This document shows, one piece after another, positions 1 through 8,809 of a DNA stretch of 45,051 bases. The stretch comes from Acidobacteriota bacterium. GTDB lineage: Bacteria; Acidobacteriota; Blastocatellia; UBA7656. Position 1 is the stretch's first letter. Every line of letters begins with the position of its first letter. The DNA lies in contig JBBPIG010000030.1 in the NCBI GenBank assembly GCA_038040445.1, forward strand, positions 1-45,051, read 5' to 3'. The translations under genes and the position numbers were made by a program. The notes under the pieces were generated by a model that saw nothing but the letters and a program-made list of their open reading frames with translations, ran no database searches and was not told the DNA's origin.

Positions 1-1040
1 GAGGCCAGTTGATAGCCGAGTACACATCTGGCACTCCGTCAGGCGGCGGAACAAGCTATTTGACAAGCGATCATCTCGGAAGCACGCGAGTGGTAACGGA
101 TTCGACCGGCGGCGTGAAGGCTCGGTACGACTACTTGCCCTTTGGCGAGGAGATCGGTTCAGATCACGGGAGTCGTTCGTTGGTGACGGGATACGGATCG
201 AGCGATAAGCCTCGACAGAAGTTCACCCAAAAAGAAAGAGATAGTGAGTCGGGTTTGGATTACTTCCTCGCGAGATACTACTCGTCAGCCCAGGGCAGGT
301 TCACCGGCACTGATCCTGAGATCATACCGAAAGACATAAGCAATCCTCAGGCTTGGAACAAGTACCCCTATACTTTTAACAATCCCCTCCGGTACGTGGA
401 CCCAGACGGCCAAGCACCGCAAGACTCGTTCGACAATAAAATCAATCAGCTGATACGGCAGCAGTTGAAGGGAGAGATCAGCGAAGGGGAGTATTGGGCG
501 AGCCTGAGGGCAGCAGGTTACGGGGGGCTAGCCGGCCTAGTCGTCGGTGGAGGAGGCGCACTGGCTGCGCGAACCCCGCAGATTGTACAAGCGCTCATAC
601 TATGGGCAACTCGGAATCCGGATACAGCACAGCAGGTCGTCCAAGACCTCGTGCAACTTTCTACTGGCAGTCCTGCACCCGGTCCGGCGGGGACGCTCAC
701 GATCTCAACAGGGACGCGTCTTACCGCGACTGAAATCAGCACTGGTGCTCGGCTGGCAAAACAAACGGGAACGGCGCTTACCGAGAGTGCCCATGTCGGC
801 GCGGAGTTCGTCAGCGCCGCTGGGAAGACAATTGATGCTATGGGCGGGGTAAAGGCATACGAGAACTTTGGCTCCGGCGCCAAATTCTTTAACGCCATTA
901 CGAAGCACGTGAACAAGTCGGTTGATCACGTCGCCATCGATTTGAAGGGAGCCTCGGGGGCCCAGATTAAGGCCGTCAAGGGATTCGTAAGCGGCCTGAC
1001 GAAGAAGCAGCAGGAAAAAATCATATACGTCAGCGAATAG
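1..1040 (+). CDS. RHS-repeat protein, C-terminal part with polymorphic toxin tip (5' end outside window)
   Basis: The reading frame is open from base 3, so the gene begins upstream and only its last ~345 residues are seen. They contain the RHS-associated core: DHLGSTRVVTD, YDYLPFGE, a RQKFTQKERDSESGLDYF stretch, ARYYSSAQGRFTGTDP, and NPLRYVDPDG, where the conserved cage ends. After it comes a variable region of ~200 residues with a glycine-rich hydrophobic stretch, then a last ~95 residues (AHVGAEFVSAAGKTIDAMGG ... DHVAIDLKGASGAQ ... KIIYVSE) resembling the C-terminal nuclease tips of CDI and RHS toxins. In this family the shell encloses the toxin, which is delivered to neighbouring cells. 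The exact toxin class is not certain. The next gene, 8 bases on, is the expected immunity gene. Confidence 0.88.
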   Translation, partial: GQLIAEYTSGTPSGGGTSYLTSDHLGSTRVVTDSTGGVKARYDYLPFGEEIGSDHGSRSLVTGYGSSDKPRQKFTQKERDSESGLDYFLARYYSSAQGRFTGTDPEIIPKDISNPQAWNKYPYTFNNPLRYVDPDGQAPQDSFDNKINQLIRQQLKGEISEGEYWASLRAAGYGGLAGLVVGGGGALAARTPQIVQALILWATRNPDTAQQVVQDLVQLSTGSPAPGPAGTLTISTGTRLTATEISTGARLAKQTGTALTESAHVGAEFVSAAGKTIDAMGGVKAYENFGSGAKFFNAITKHVNKSVDHVAIDLKGASGAQIKAVKGFVSGLTKKQQEKIIYVSE

Positions 1041-1048
1041 GAAACATC

Positions 1049-1387
1049 ATGGCGGTAATAGGGTTTTCAGACAGGCCCGAGGAAATTTGGTGTGTTGCAG
1101 GGTGGGCCTTCCGGCAAGTGCTGGACGACGTAATTTCCCAGTATCCGGAAGATTCGGAGATGGCCGACGAATTCGCCCTGTCAAAAACCCAGAGCGGCCT
1201 CAGTATCGATTTGCTGGGGCTCGAGCTTGCGGTCAGGGTCACGAACGCAATCAGGCAAGTGGCGACAGGCATCCTGTCTGGAGCGATCCGATCGGGCATT
1301 GTTGATCAGTCCTATGGCGACGCAAAGACCGTCGAACAGTACCAAGAGGGATTGCAACAACTGCTAGAAGCCATTCCCTCCGCTTGA
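1049..1387 (+). CDS. Probable immunity protein for the RHS toxin
   Basis: This encodes 112 residues, strongly acidic, without a signal peptide or membrane segment, beginning MAVIGFSDRPEEIW. It starts with ATG 8 bases after the RHS stop codon, with a short GGA just upstream, so it is very likely co-transcribed with the toxin. A small acidic cytoplasmic protein directly behind a variable RHS tip is the standard position and character of a cognate immunity protein, which binds and blocks the toxin in the producer and its siblings. I do not recognise its family; the role is inferred from position and composition. Confidence 0.7.
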   Translation: MAVIGFSDRPEEIWCVAGWAFRQVLDDVISQYPEDSEMADEFALSKTQSGLSIDLLGLELAVRVTNAIRQVATGILSGAIRSGIVDQSYGDAKTVEQYQEGLQQLLEAIPSA

Positions 1388-1443
1388 ACAGTGAAGCGTA
1401 GTCTGGAGCGAAGAGCGCCGGGCTGCGACAACCTTCCGCGCGA

Positions 1444-1462
1444 GCCCCCCTTCGAGGGGGGC
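1444..1462. repeat. GC-rich hairpin in a repetitive-looking intergenic segment
   Basis: GCCCCCC and GGGGGGC form a perfect 7-bp stem around TTCGA, extendable by one T-A pair. The surrounding 1405-1530 is very G/C biased, with CCGGAGTGGCGCGCAAGGGG-type sequence. It looks like a REP-type or terminator-like palindrome rather than coding DNA. There is no T-run after it. Confidence 0.5.
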
Positions 1463-1565
1463 GACCGGAGTGGCGCGCAAGGGGGGTGGGAGACCGGAGC
1501 GCGCGGCGGCGGTGTAGTTTCCGCCGCAAGCGCGAGGAGAATATCGGGGCGTACGATAACGCGCG

Positions 1566-1715
1566 ACGCTACTTCGCACGGCCACAAACAGCTACTATAA
1601 TCCAGCAACCACATCGTCATCGGGAAACGTCTATGCTAAACGCGATCTGACGACCGTGACGCCCTACGATGTTCTCGGGCGTATGACCCAGGTCGCGACC
1701 TTTAATGCGGCAACG
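1566..1715 (+). pseudogene. Orphan RHS-core fragment
   Basis: The frame through 1566-1715 reads NPATTSSSGNVYAKRDLTTV followed by TPYDVLGRMTQVATF, a typical RHS/YD-repeat stretch (YDxLGRxTQV). There is no start or further repeat around it, and after about 1715 the frame no longer looks like RHS. It is a displaced scrap of an RHS gene lying behind the toxin-immunity pair, as is common where RHS tips are exchanged by recombination. Confidence 0.6.
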
Positions 1716-2204
1716 AGACTCCTGCTAAGCGCCACTGATTTCTCCGATACTTGTATCGGAAGGCTTGAGGATAGACTCCTGATCCTTGCGCGGCAGGTTT
1801 GTTGCGTTCGATTCGGAGTTCAAGCTGTGAAGACGGGCCTGGCTTACTCGGTGAGTTTTGGCTCGCATCCGAGCAACTCGGCCACTAAGACTGTCAAGGA
1901 TCCCAACGACTCATTTCCGCGAATCAGTTCTCCCAAACAAATCTCTGCTTGACAAACAAATAGCATTGGAATAAAAGGGGCAGTAAGAGTTGGCCCCGTT
2001 TTGCGAGAAAGGGTAGCGGCGTGGCAGGTCGCGCTGCGTCAGGGTTATAATTTAACCGAGAGATTTCTCCATTCCGAAGCTTCATCCGCAGCCAAGGAAA
2101 GGTTGTTTGTAAGACAGGAAGGTCGGCCGCTAAAGCCGAAGGCGCTGCTTGCCTTGCGTCCGTGTGGCTTCGTCCATCCTGTTGTTAGTTTGGAGTAAAG
2201 CAAA
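1716..2204. other. Intergenic region without a convincing gene
   Basis: No reading frame here looks like a protein. A TTGACA at 1949-1954 is followed after 17 bases by TAAAAG, a weak promoter candidate. At 2043-2057 the dyad GGTTA-TAATT-TAACC overlaps a TATAAT (2046-2051), which could be an operator over a -10 box for the AAA ATPase gene; no good -35 is visible for it. Confidence 0.4.
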
Positions 2205-3389
2205 GTGGACGAGATTCGAGAACAATCGCACAATCGAGTGCCGCTAAACCCGGATATGAAGAGCCCGCGTGCTCAGGAGTTCGAGAGCAGGCTTGGTTCG
2301 CTGATCGTCGGGCAAGAGCGTGCGGTCCGCCGAATATCGGGGCTCTATCAAATATACCTGGCGGGCATGCAGAACCCGGGGCGGCCCATCGGGACGATGC
2401 TGTTTCTGGGGCCTACCGGTTCGGGCAAGACTCGGGTGGTGGAGGCTGCGGCCGAGGTACTGTTCGCTGAAACCAACGCCGTAGTCAAAATAGACTGCGC
2501 CGAGTTTCAGCACTCGCACGAGATCGCCAAACTTATTGGCTCGCCGCCGGGGTATCTTGGTCATCGCGAAACAGCACCGATGCTGACCCAGGAGAATCTC
2601 GACAAATATCATACCGAGCCGGACAAGCTGACCTTTGTTCTGTTCGATGAGATCGAGAAGGCGTCCGATGCGCTGTGGCAGTTGCTGCTGGGCATCCTCG
2701 ACAAGGCTACGCTGACGCTTGGAGACAACCGCAAGGTCGATTTCTCGCGATGCATGATATTCCTGACCTCCAATCTCGGCGCGAAGGAAATGAGCGAGCT
2801 GATCACCGGCTCAATCGGCTTTGCGCCAGCGCGCGGGAAGCGAATGCTGGAGGACGACGTCGATCAGAAGATCTATCGCACGGCTTCCGAAGCGGCGAAG
2901 CGGAAGTTCTCGCCTGAATTCATGAATCGAATCGACAAGGTGGTCGTGTTCCGCAGCCTCAAGGAGTATCACCTCAAGCAGATACTCGAGCTCGAGCTCG
3001 GCCAGGTTCAGAACCGCATCATGAGAGGCACCGGGGAGAAGTTTGTCTTCAAGTGCACTGAGGAAGCCAAACAGTTCCTCCTGGAAGAGGGCATCGACTT
3101 CAAGTACGGGGCGCGACACCTGAAGCGGGCGATCGAACGCTTCCTTGTGTACGCGATCTCGAACCTCGTAGCGACCCAGCAGGTGGCTACGGGCGACCTC
3201 GTAATCATTGACTATGATTCGCAGACCAAAAAACTCACGTTCACCAAGTCGGAAGGCGGCGCGCTGATCGATCCGTATCGCGAAGAATACGGAGAGATGT
3301 TCGATGACGACCACGAAGAGCGAGCGGTGGCGGCCGAAGCCAGCGAAGGCGGAATGACTACTGCTCCGCTCAAAGCGATTGAGAAGTAA
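2205..3389 (+). CDS. Single-AAA ClpB/ClpA-like ATPase
   Basis: The protein has 394 residues and corresponds to one AAA+ module of the Clp/Hsp100 type, specifically the second (AAA_2) domain plus the C-terminal ClpB D2-small domain. Walker A is GPTGSGKT at 69-76, Walker B FDEIEKA at 147-153, a GSPPGYLGH pore-loop-like motif at 112-120, sensor 1 TSNLG near 190, and sensor 2 in KYGARHLKRAIER. It lacks the N-terminal Clp repeats, the first ATPase domain and the coiled-coil M domain, so it is less than half the length of ClpB (~860 residues). The tail is acidic. The start is GTG with GGAG nine bases upstream. It presumably remodels or unfolds proteins; no protease partner lies nearby. Confidence 0.85.
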   Translation: MDEIREQSHNRVPLNPDMKSPRAQEFESRLGSLIVGQERAVRRISGLYQIYLAGMQNPGRPIGTMLFLGPTGSGKTRVVEAAAEVLFAETNAVVKIDCAEFQHSHEIAKLIGSPPGYLGHRETAPMLTQENLDKYHTEPDKLTFVLFDEIEKASDALWQLLLGILDKATLTLGDNRKVDFSRCMIFLTSNLGAKEMSELITGSIGFAPARGKRMLEDDVDQKIYRTASEAAKRKFSPEFMNRIDKVVVFRSLKEYHLKQILELELGQVQNRIMRGTGEKFVFKCTEEAKQFLLEEGIDFKYGARHLKRAIERFLVYAISNLVATQQVATGDLVIIDYDSQTKKLTFTKSEGGALIDPYREEYGEMFDDDHEERAVAAEASEGGMTTAPLKAIEK

Positions 3390-3416
3390 CACGAGTTCAG
3401 ATACTATTTCGCAACC

Positions 3417-3452
3417 AGCAAGCCCGGCGAGATAATCTCCGCCGGGCTTGCT
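3417..3452 (+). terminator. Hairpin terminator after the AAA ATPase gene
   Basis: AGCAAGCCCGGCG (3417-3429) and CGCCGGGCTTGCT (3440-3452) form a perfect 13-bp stem around a 10-base loop that can pair further (AGAT/ATCT). It lies 27 bases after the ATPase stop and just before the SpoIID gene. The T-run that normally follows is poor (TGTCTATC). Confidence 0.7.
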
Positions 3453-3466
3453 TGTCTATCGAAGCG

Positions 3467-4678
3467 ATGAACGTCCTCGCAACCTTAGCGCTGCTTTCTC
3501 TTACCGCCTTGCCGCACGCCGCGCCGGATACCGTTCGCATAGGCCTGTTCACTCTGTTCAAGCCGGAAACGCTCCACGTGCGGCTTGCCGCGGGCGAGGC
3601 CGCCAGTCTCGACGCCACCGGAATTGCGAGTAGCGGATCTATAGCCCGCGGCGAGCTGATTCGAATTCGACTCTCCGGCGATCGCCTTCACATTGTTGTG
3701 ACCGGTCCGCGCACGGGAGTTAAGCGACCGGCGGCCGCAACCGAAGCGCGAATCGTGCCAGCGGCTGGCGCAACGCTCGAACTGGTCCTGCCCGGGAGGA
3801 TCAAGCGAGAAGTACGCGGCCAGGTATCGGTTGACGCCGGAGAGGGCGGGCGCGGGCCTCTTCGAATAGTGCTGGTGACTGACCGCGAGTCCGCGGTTGC
3901 CTCTGTGGTTGCCGCGGAGACTAGCCGTCGCGAGACAGAAGCGCTCAAGGCGCTTGGAGTAGTTGTGCGAACCTATATGCTCTCGCACTCCGGCCGCCAC
4001 TCGAGCCAGGGTTTTGACTTCTGCGATACGACGCACTGCCAGCTCTACCGGGGCGAACAGGATCTCTCCGATCGAGCTGCTTCGCCGGCGGTGACAAATG
4101 CGATCGCTCTGACGGCGGGGCAAGTGATGACCTTCGAAGGCCGCCCGGTCGAGGGCTACTACACCGCGGCTTGCGGAGGCTTGTCGGCGACGCCGGCGAT
4201 GGTCTGGGGCGGCAGCAGCAGCTACCCGTACGGCCGAATCGTATGCCGCTGGTGCCGTGCCTCGCGATTCGAGAGATGGGAGCGTTCGGCAACCGCGGCG
4301 GCCGTCCTTAACGCGCTTTCATCGTTCCTCGCGTCCAGGGTGTCCTCGGCAGCAGAATTGATCGCCGACTGTGATCAACCGAGCGGATTCGTCCGATCGA
4401 TCACAGTGCGTGATGGAAGCAAGCGGACTGTGTTGAGCACCGACGCGTTTCGCCGCGCAATCGGACTCAGGCTCGGATGGAATACAGTGTTGAGTCCGAC
4501 GTTCACCGTTGAGCGTCGAGCGTCGAGGTTCATCTTTCGGGGCCGAGGCTTCGGCAGTCAGGTCGGACTATGCGAAGCAGGCGCGGTAGCTCAGGCGGCC
4601 GCCGGGCGCAGCTACCACGAGATTCTGAGCTTCTATTATCCGGGTGCTGACATTAGTGAGCGGCCTGCGCATGAATGA
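3467..4678 (+). CDS. SpoIID/LytB-domain protein, exported
   Basis: The protein has 403 residues from ATG 3467; an upstream in-frame TTG at 3452 lies inside the terminator stem and is unlikely. It begins with a short signal peptide (MNVLATLALLSLTALPHAA). The SpoIID core is recognisable: VVRTYMLSHSGRH, GFDFCDTTHCQLYRG, then GYYTAACGG, and near the C terminus GFGSQVGLCEAGAVAQAAAG with SYHEILSFYYPGA. In sporulators SpoIID is a peptidoglycan lytic transglycosylase; in non-sporulating Gram-negatives these proteins (LytB-like, amidase enhancers) are thought to act on cell-wall glycan in the periplasm. It overlaps the next gene by 8 bases (ATGAATGA), indicating translational coupling. Confidence 0.85.
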   Translation: MNVLATLALLSLTALPHAAPDTVRIGLFTLFKPETLHVRLAAGEAASLDATGIASSGSIARGELIRIRLSGDRLHIVVTGPRTGVKRPAAATEARIVPAAGATLELVLPGRIKREVRGQVSVDAGEGGRGPLRIVLVTDRESAVASVVAAETSRRETEALKALGVVVRTYMLSHSGRHSSQGFDFCDTTHCQLYRGEQDLSDRAASPAVTNAIALTAGQVMTFEGRPVEGYYTAACGGLSATPAMVWGGSSSYPYGRIVCRWCRASRFERWERSATAAAVLNALSSFLASRVSSAAELIADCDQPSGFVRSITVRDGSKRTVLSTDAFRRAIGLRLGWNTVLSPTFTVERRASRFIFRGRGFGSQVGLCEAGAVAQAAAGRSYHEILSFYYPGADISERPAHE

Positions 4679-5342
4679 GGCGACTTTCATACTCTTCGGA
4701 ATAAAGAGCGGCCTTCAGAGTTTGCTCGAATGGCTCAAAGCTTTTGGCAGCCTGGGATTGTTTGGAATATCACTGGTCGACTCGTTGGGCGTCCCACTGC
4801 CCGGAGGGCCAGACGCCGTTATGATTTGGCTGAGCGCGAACACTCCGGCGCTGATGCCGGTGTACGCGCTGGCGGCGACAGCAGGTTCGGTGATCGGGTG
4901 TACGCTGTTGTATCTCATCGGGCGCCGCGCTGGTGTAGTCGCGCTCAAGCGCCTGACACCCGAAAGGCGCAATCGCATTGAGAATCTGCTGGGACGCTAT
5001 GACTTGATCGCCGTGATGGTGCCGGCCGTGTTGCCGCCTCCATTTCCGTTCAAGCCCTTCGTGCTTTGCGCCGGTGTGTTCAAACTGAAGACGTGGCGGT
5101 TCATCGCCGCGATCTTCATCGGCCGCGCGCTGCGATTCCTGATCGAAGGATGGCTGGCAATCCGATTTGGTGAGGACGCCCTCCGCATCATAAGACAGCA
5201 TGGATGGAAGGTCTTAATCGCGGTTGCCGTGGCGGCGACAGCCGGGCTCGCATTACGGTTTTTCCGCGCGCGCGTACGCCGCTCTCGTGAGTTGTCCGTC
5301 GATTCGATGTCACACGAGCACAAGCCGGCGGGCCCGAGGTGA
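4671..5342 (+). CDS. DedA/VTT-domain inner-membrane protein
   Basis: The protein has 223 residues with several hydrophobic segments and the VTT (SNARE-associated/DedA) signature: a re-entrant loop with SLGVPLPGGPDAVMIW, followed by GSVIGCTLLYLIGRRAG, and later FIGRALRFLIEGWLAIRFG. The family includes DedA/YqaA/TVP38 proteins, linked to membrane lipid and undecaprenyl-phosphate translocation. The start is the ATG inside the stop of the SpoIID gene (ATGAATGA); an earlier GTG at 4644 would overlap that gene by 35 bases. The C terminus is a basic cytoplasmic tail. Coupling to a peptidoglycan-active SpoIID protein fits a role at the cell envelope. Confidence 0.82.
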   Translation: MNEATFILFGIKSGLQSLLEWLKAFGSLGLFGISLVDSLGVPLPGGPDAVMIWLSANTPALMPVYALAATAGSVIGCTLLYLIGRRAGVVALKRLTPERRNRIENLLGRYDLIAVMVPAVLPPPFPFKPFVLCAGVFKLKTWRFIAAIFIGRALRFLIEGWLAIRFGEDALRIIRQHGWKVLIAVAVAATAGLALRFFRARVRRSRELSVDSMSHEHKPAGPR

Positions 5343-5529
5343 ATGTTGATGGAGGTTCTAGCGGTCGCAAGGAACGGGAGGAAGCGACCGGGATCTGGCT
5401 ATCGCGCCATAAGCAGGATGATCCGACTACGCACCGATGTCGGGCAGAGCCTGCGGGAAATGGAACTTTTCCACCTCAGCGGGCGTGTGGTAGCATTTAG
5501 CATGTTTCGGAGGAACAAATCTGCGTTAC

Positions 5530-6075
5530 ATGGGTAAGCTTGCCTTGATAATCGCGCTGCCCCTGCTGGTTCTGCCGGGTCTCGCGCAGTCGCGCAACTG
5601 TCTACGAGTCAATCCGATTGCAGAGTTGACGAGGCAGGCGATTCTGATCGCGCGTGTGAAAGTTCACCGGGTGGATAAGGCGAGATATCGGGGCGAGTTC
5701 AGTCAATTGGCGGTGCTGCATCCAATCGACGTAATCGACGGCGATTTCACGCTGAAGGAAATCAATGTACTGGCACGATCGAGCGTCCGATGCGCCGAGG
5801 ACAACTACACACGCGACGAAGAGATGCTGGTTTTCCTCGAGCCCGAGGATAGCTTGTTCCATACGGTGAACTATCAGTATGGGCAGTTTCCTATCGTCGG
5901 TGAGATCGTCAAAGGATGGCGAGACAAGGCGAACAAGCCGGTTGATAAACCCTACGAGGAGGTCCGGCGCGAGATCCAGGCTTGCGTCAGCGCTTCGCAT
6001 ACCCCAAAGCCCGAGGGCACACCGCCGCAAAAGCCCCCGCAACCGGTGAAGCCACCCGAGCCCCAGCCGCGATAG
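5530..6075 (+). CDS. Secreted hypothetical protein with proline-rich tail
   Basis: The protein has 181 residues, with a signal peptide (MGKLALIIALPLLVLPGLAQS), a body of about 130 residues (RQAILIARVKVHRV, RCAEDNYTRDEEMLVFLE, YQYGQFPIVGEIVKGW, DKPYEEVRREI) and a C-terminal run rich in P, K and E. The body has the feel of a small beta domain with two conserved cysteines. The strong ribosome site GGAGG (5509-5513) is 16 bases from the ATG but only 7 from an in-frame CTG at 5521, so a CTG start adding LRY is possible. No function can be assigned. It stands alone; 5343-5529 holds no convincing gene. Confidence 0.7.
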   Translation: MGKLALIIALPLLVLPGLAQSRNCLRVNPIAELTRQAILIARVKVHRVDKARYRGEFSQLAVLHPIDVIDGDFTLKEINVLARSSVRCAEDNYTRDEEMLVFLEPEDSLFHTVNYQYGQFPIVGEIVKGWRDKANKPVDKPYEEVRREIQACVSASHTPKPEGTPPQKPPQPVKPPEPQPR

Positions 6076-6183
6076 GGGTTTCAGCCCACCTGCTACTTCA
6101 TTGTTCGCCCGACGCAGAACGGTGACATGAAGAGGTCACTCTAACGAGATGGGTGGATGAGGGCAGATGATCGCGAGGGAGTA

Positions 6184-7413
6184 TCAATCAACGACTCCCG
6201 CAAGCGCAGCGATCAGGAGAAGCAATCGCTTCAATCCGAGTTCCCGGCCGGCGGGTTCGTACCATTCTGTAAGGCTGTGACAGTTGCTCGATATGCCGCC
6301 CACTCCCAGCGTTATTGCGGGAATGCCAAGGGAGATCGGTATGTTTGAATCAGTCGAGGAGCAATCAAGCCGCGGTTCGATCCCTAACGCGCGCGAGCAC
6401 TCGATAGCGGCTCTTACGATTCTCGAATCCACCGGCGTCTCGCCCGACGGGCGATCTCCAACCTGTTCAAATTCGTAGGTAAGATGCGTACCACTCATCG
6501 CTCGCTGCGAATTCTCTTCGCGCGCGGCGATTTCAACTACGCGTCTGAGATATGCTTCGAGTTTTTCGATCTCATCGCTCGAGACCGAACGTATGTCGAC
6601 GGCCATGCTTGCGCGTTCCGGAATCGCGTTGACCGAACTGCCGCCTTCGATTATCCCGACGCTGTAAGACGTTCGAGGCGCAAGCGGAGCCGGATAAGAT
6701 GCGAAGCGCGCTATGGCCCGCCCCAGCGCGTGCACCGGGTTGACGATTCCAAAGTCGCCCCACGAGTGACCGCCTGGACCGATCACCGTCACGCGATATC
6801 GACGCGACCCGAGCGCTCGCTGAGTAATGCGCTCGAGCCCCGGACCGTCGAGTGAAATGAACGCGTCAACGCCCGATCGAAATTCGCCTCCAGCGAAAAG
6901 CTGCCGCACGCCCCGAAGGTTTCCTTCCCCTTCCTCGCCGACCGTCGCGACGAAATGGACTGTGCCCTCGCTCTTGAGGCCCCCCGCGTCGAGCGCCCGG
7001 GCCAGAGCAATAAGGCTCACGATGCCACATGTGTTATCGCTGATCCCGGGCGCATGGAACCTTGCTCCGTCGCGCCTCACGCGTACGTTCGTGCCTTCGG
7101 GAAAAACTGTGTCGAGATGGGCGGAGACGATTACGCGCGGCTCAGGCGAAAGGCCCGGACGTTCCGCGATGACATTCCCTACCTCGTCGGATCGGACGCG
7201 CTGCAGACCGACCTCTTCGAACCGCCGCGCAATCTCGCGGGCGCGAGCTTCTTCCTTGAACGGAGGCGCGGGTATTTCGCAGATGCGCACCAGGTCTTCG
7301 TCAAGCTCGCCGCGCATCTCGTTTATGAATTGAAACGCCCGCTGAATCCGGGACGAGCTGAGCAAGCTTGCGATCGAGAGGCGTTCGTCTGTGCGCGGCG
7401 CGTAGTTTTGCAT
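6184..7413 (-). CDS. M20-family zinc peptidase (PepT-like)
   Basis: The 409-residue protein has the full set of M20 metal ligands: SAHLDTVFPEG with H99 and D101, GISDNTCG with the bridging D126, the catalytic VGEEGEG pair E160/E161, an ISLDGPG aspartate, and a C-terminal NCHSLTEW histidine. A dimerisation domain lies between (HSWGDFGIVNPVHALGR). This matches the tripeptidase T/carboxypeptidase G2 branch, di-zinc cytoplasmic enzymes that remove residues from short peptides or N-acylated amino acids. It follows the LeuA-like gene by 47 bases on the same strand and is probably in one transcript with it. No clear Shine-Dalgarno precedes the ATG. Confidence 0.87.
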   Translation of the reverse strand: MQNYAPRTDERLSIASLLSSSRIQRAFQFINEMRGELDEDLVRICEIPAPPFKEEARAREIARRFEEVGLQRVRSDEVGNVIAERPGLSPEPRVIVSAHLDTVFPEGTNVRVRRDGARFHAPGISDNTCGIVSLIALARALDAGGLKSEGTVHFVATVGEEGEGNLRGVRQLFAGGEFRSGVDAFISLDGPGLERITQRALGSRRYRVTVIGPGGHSWGDFGIVNPVHALGRAIARFASYPAPLAPRTSYSVGIIEGGSSVNAIPERASMAVDIRSVSSDEIEKLEAYLRRVVEIAAREENSQRAMSGTHLTYEFEQVGDRPSGETPVDSRIVRAAIECSRALGIEPRLDCSSTDSNIPISLGIPAITLGVGGISSNCHSLTEWYEPAGRELGLKRLLLLIAALAGVVD

Positions 7414-7460
7414 GGGAAGTTGGTTCTCGAATCCAGACCCGGGACTCCGGCGCTTTTCAG

Positions 7461-8678
7461 CTAGACCAGCAGCATTACCTCTTCGTCGGTGAGAATCGAG
7501 TCGCGTTGCTTCGCGCTATTGAATATTCGCTCGACGCGCTCGTTTGTAGCTTCGATGCCCTTACGCTCGAGCCAGAATATGACGTTGGATTTGCCGCTCA
7601 TAGGTCCGATCTCGATCGTCTGTTTGCGGTTGAGCATTTGTGCCGGCACGCCGGAGTAGACCATATCTGCAAGCCAATCATCGCCCTTGCGAAAAGCTTT
7701 TATCACCGCCGCCGCGTGGACGCCTGTCGCCGTCCGAAAAGCGTCGCGGCCCACGATAGGATACGATACCGGTATGGGCACGCCCGTAGACTGGCTGACC
7801 GTCTCGCAGTAGCTGGTCAGGTTTGACAGATCCCGGTCGATGTACCCCATCAGTTGAAGGTTCACCATGAGTTGGTCCATTGGCGTGTTGCCGACCCGCT
7901 CGCCGATGCCGAGACCGGTCGCGTGTAATCGGTCGGCGCCCGCTTCGTAGGCGGCAATCGAGTTAATAACACCTAGTCCGCGATCCTGATGGCCATGCCA
8001 ATCAATCTTGATGTCTTCGGTCAATCCCATTTCCTGAATGACTTCCCGAATGTAGCTGATCAGGGCCCGCACTCCGTCGGGCGTCGCGTGGCCAACGGTG
8101 TCGCATACGCAGATGCGCTTTGCTCCGGCTTCGATCGCAGCGCGGTAGAGCGCGCGTATGGTGGCCGGCCGCGCGCGGGTCGTATCTTCGGTCACGTACA
8201 TGACCGGGAGTCCGTGCGATGCGGCGAACTTTACTGCGTCCTCAGTCGCCGTGAGCATCATCTCCAACGACCAGCCTTCGGCGTATTGACGAATCGGACT
8301 CGACCCGATGAAAGTGCACACTTCGATCGGTATGCCGACCCTCTCCGAGATGTCTATGATTGGCTCGATGTCGGCGCGAACGGTTCGCGCAGCGCAGTTC
8401 GGGCGGATATCGAGCTTGCAATCGGCGATCTCTTTCGCCAGCCGGGTGACGTCGGCAGCAGCTCGCGGCCCCGCGCCTGGCAGCCCAATGTCGGCGGCGT
8501 CGATGCCCAGCGAGTCCATCAGGTGAAGGATCTCGATTTTCTTGTCAATTGGCGGGTCGATGACCGAAGGCGACTGCAGCCCGTCTCGGAGCGTTTCGTC
8601 GTTTAACTCAAGCGCTCGCGGAGCGGTTTCCGCGCAGCCAACGTGGTTCCAATCGTAAATCAACTCGCTCTTATCCAT
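7461..8678 (-). CDS. Isopropylmalate/homocitrate/citramalate synthase family enzyme
   Basis: The protein has 405 residues from ATG 8678; the frame is open to 8726, but the extra 16 residues look non-native. It is an HMGL-like TIM barrel with the catalytic LNDETLRDGLQSP motif (25-37, R31/D32), metal-binding DWHGHQDRG (H228 and H230) and the loop GIGERVGNTPMDQL. These enzymes condense acetyl-CoA with a 2-keto acid. It is shorter than LeuA (~510 residues), with no room for the LeuA C-terminal leucine-binding domain, so either it is not leucine-regulated or its substrate differs (citramalate, homocitrate or Re-citrate types). No other leucine or lysine genes are nearby. It is transcribed divergently from the glycosyltransferase across ~130 bases. 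Confidence 0.82.
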   Translation of the reverse strand: MDKSELIYDWNHVGCAETAPRALELNDETLRDGLQSPSVIDPPIDKKIEILHLMDSLGIDAADIGLPGAGPRAAADVTRLAKEIADCKLDIRPNCAARTVRADIEPIIDISERVGIPIEVCTFIGSSPIRQYAEGWSLEMMLTATEDAVKFAASHGLPVMYVTEDTTRARPATIRALYRAAIEAGAKRICVCDTVGHATPDGVRALISYIREVIQEMGLTEDIKIDWHGHQDRGLGVINSIAAYEAGADRLHATGLGIGERVGNTPMDQLMVNLQLMGYIDRDLSNLTSYCETVSQSTGVPIPVSYPIVGRDAFRTATGVHAAAVIKAFRKGDDWLADMVYSGVPAQMLNRKQTIEIGPMSGKSNVIFWLERKGIEATNERVERIFNSAKQRDSILTDEEVMLLV

Positions 8679-8809
8679 TGTCCTTGTTCCGTTTCGATTA
8701 GAGCAAACACGCAAGGTTAGCGTCAAGAGAACGCACCCGACAAGCTATGCTGAGTGTCTGTGAGCGCGAGCGGGTTAATGTTACGATTCACAGTTCAACG
8801 AGGAGACGT

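Noticed and set aside
5343-5537. 64-residue plus-strand frame after the DedA/VTT gene
   Set aside because: No ribosome site or recognisable pattern; it overlaps the start of the next gene.
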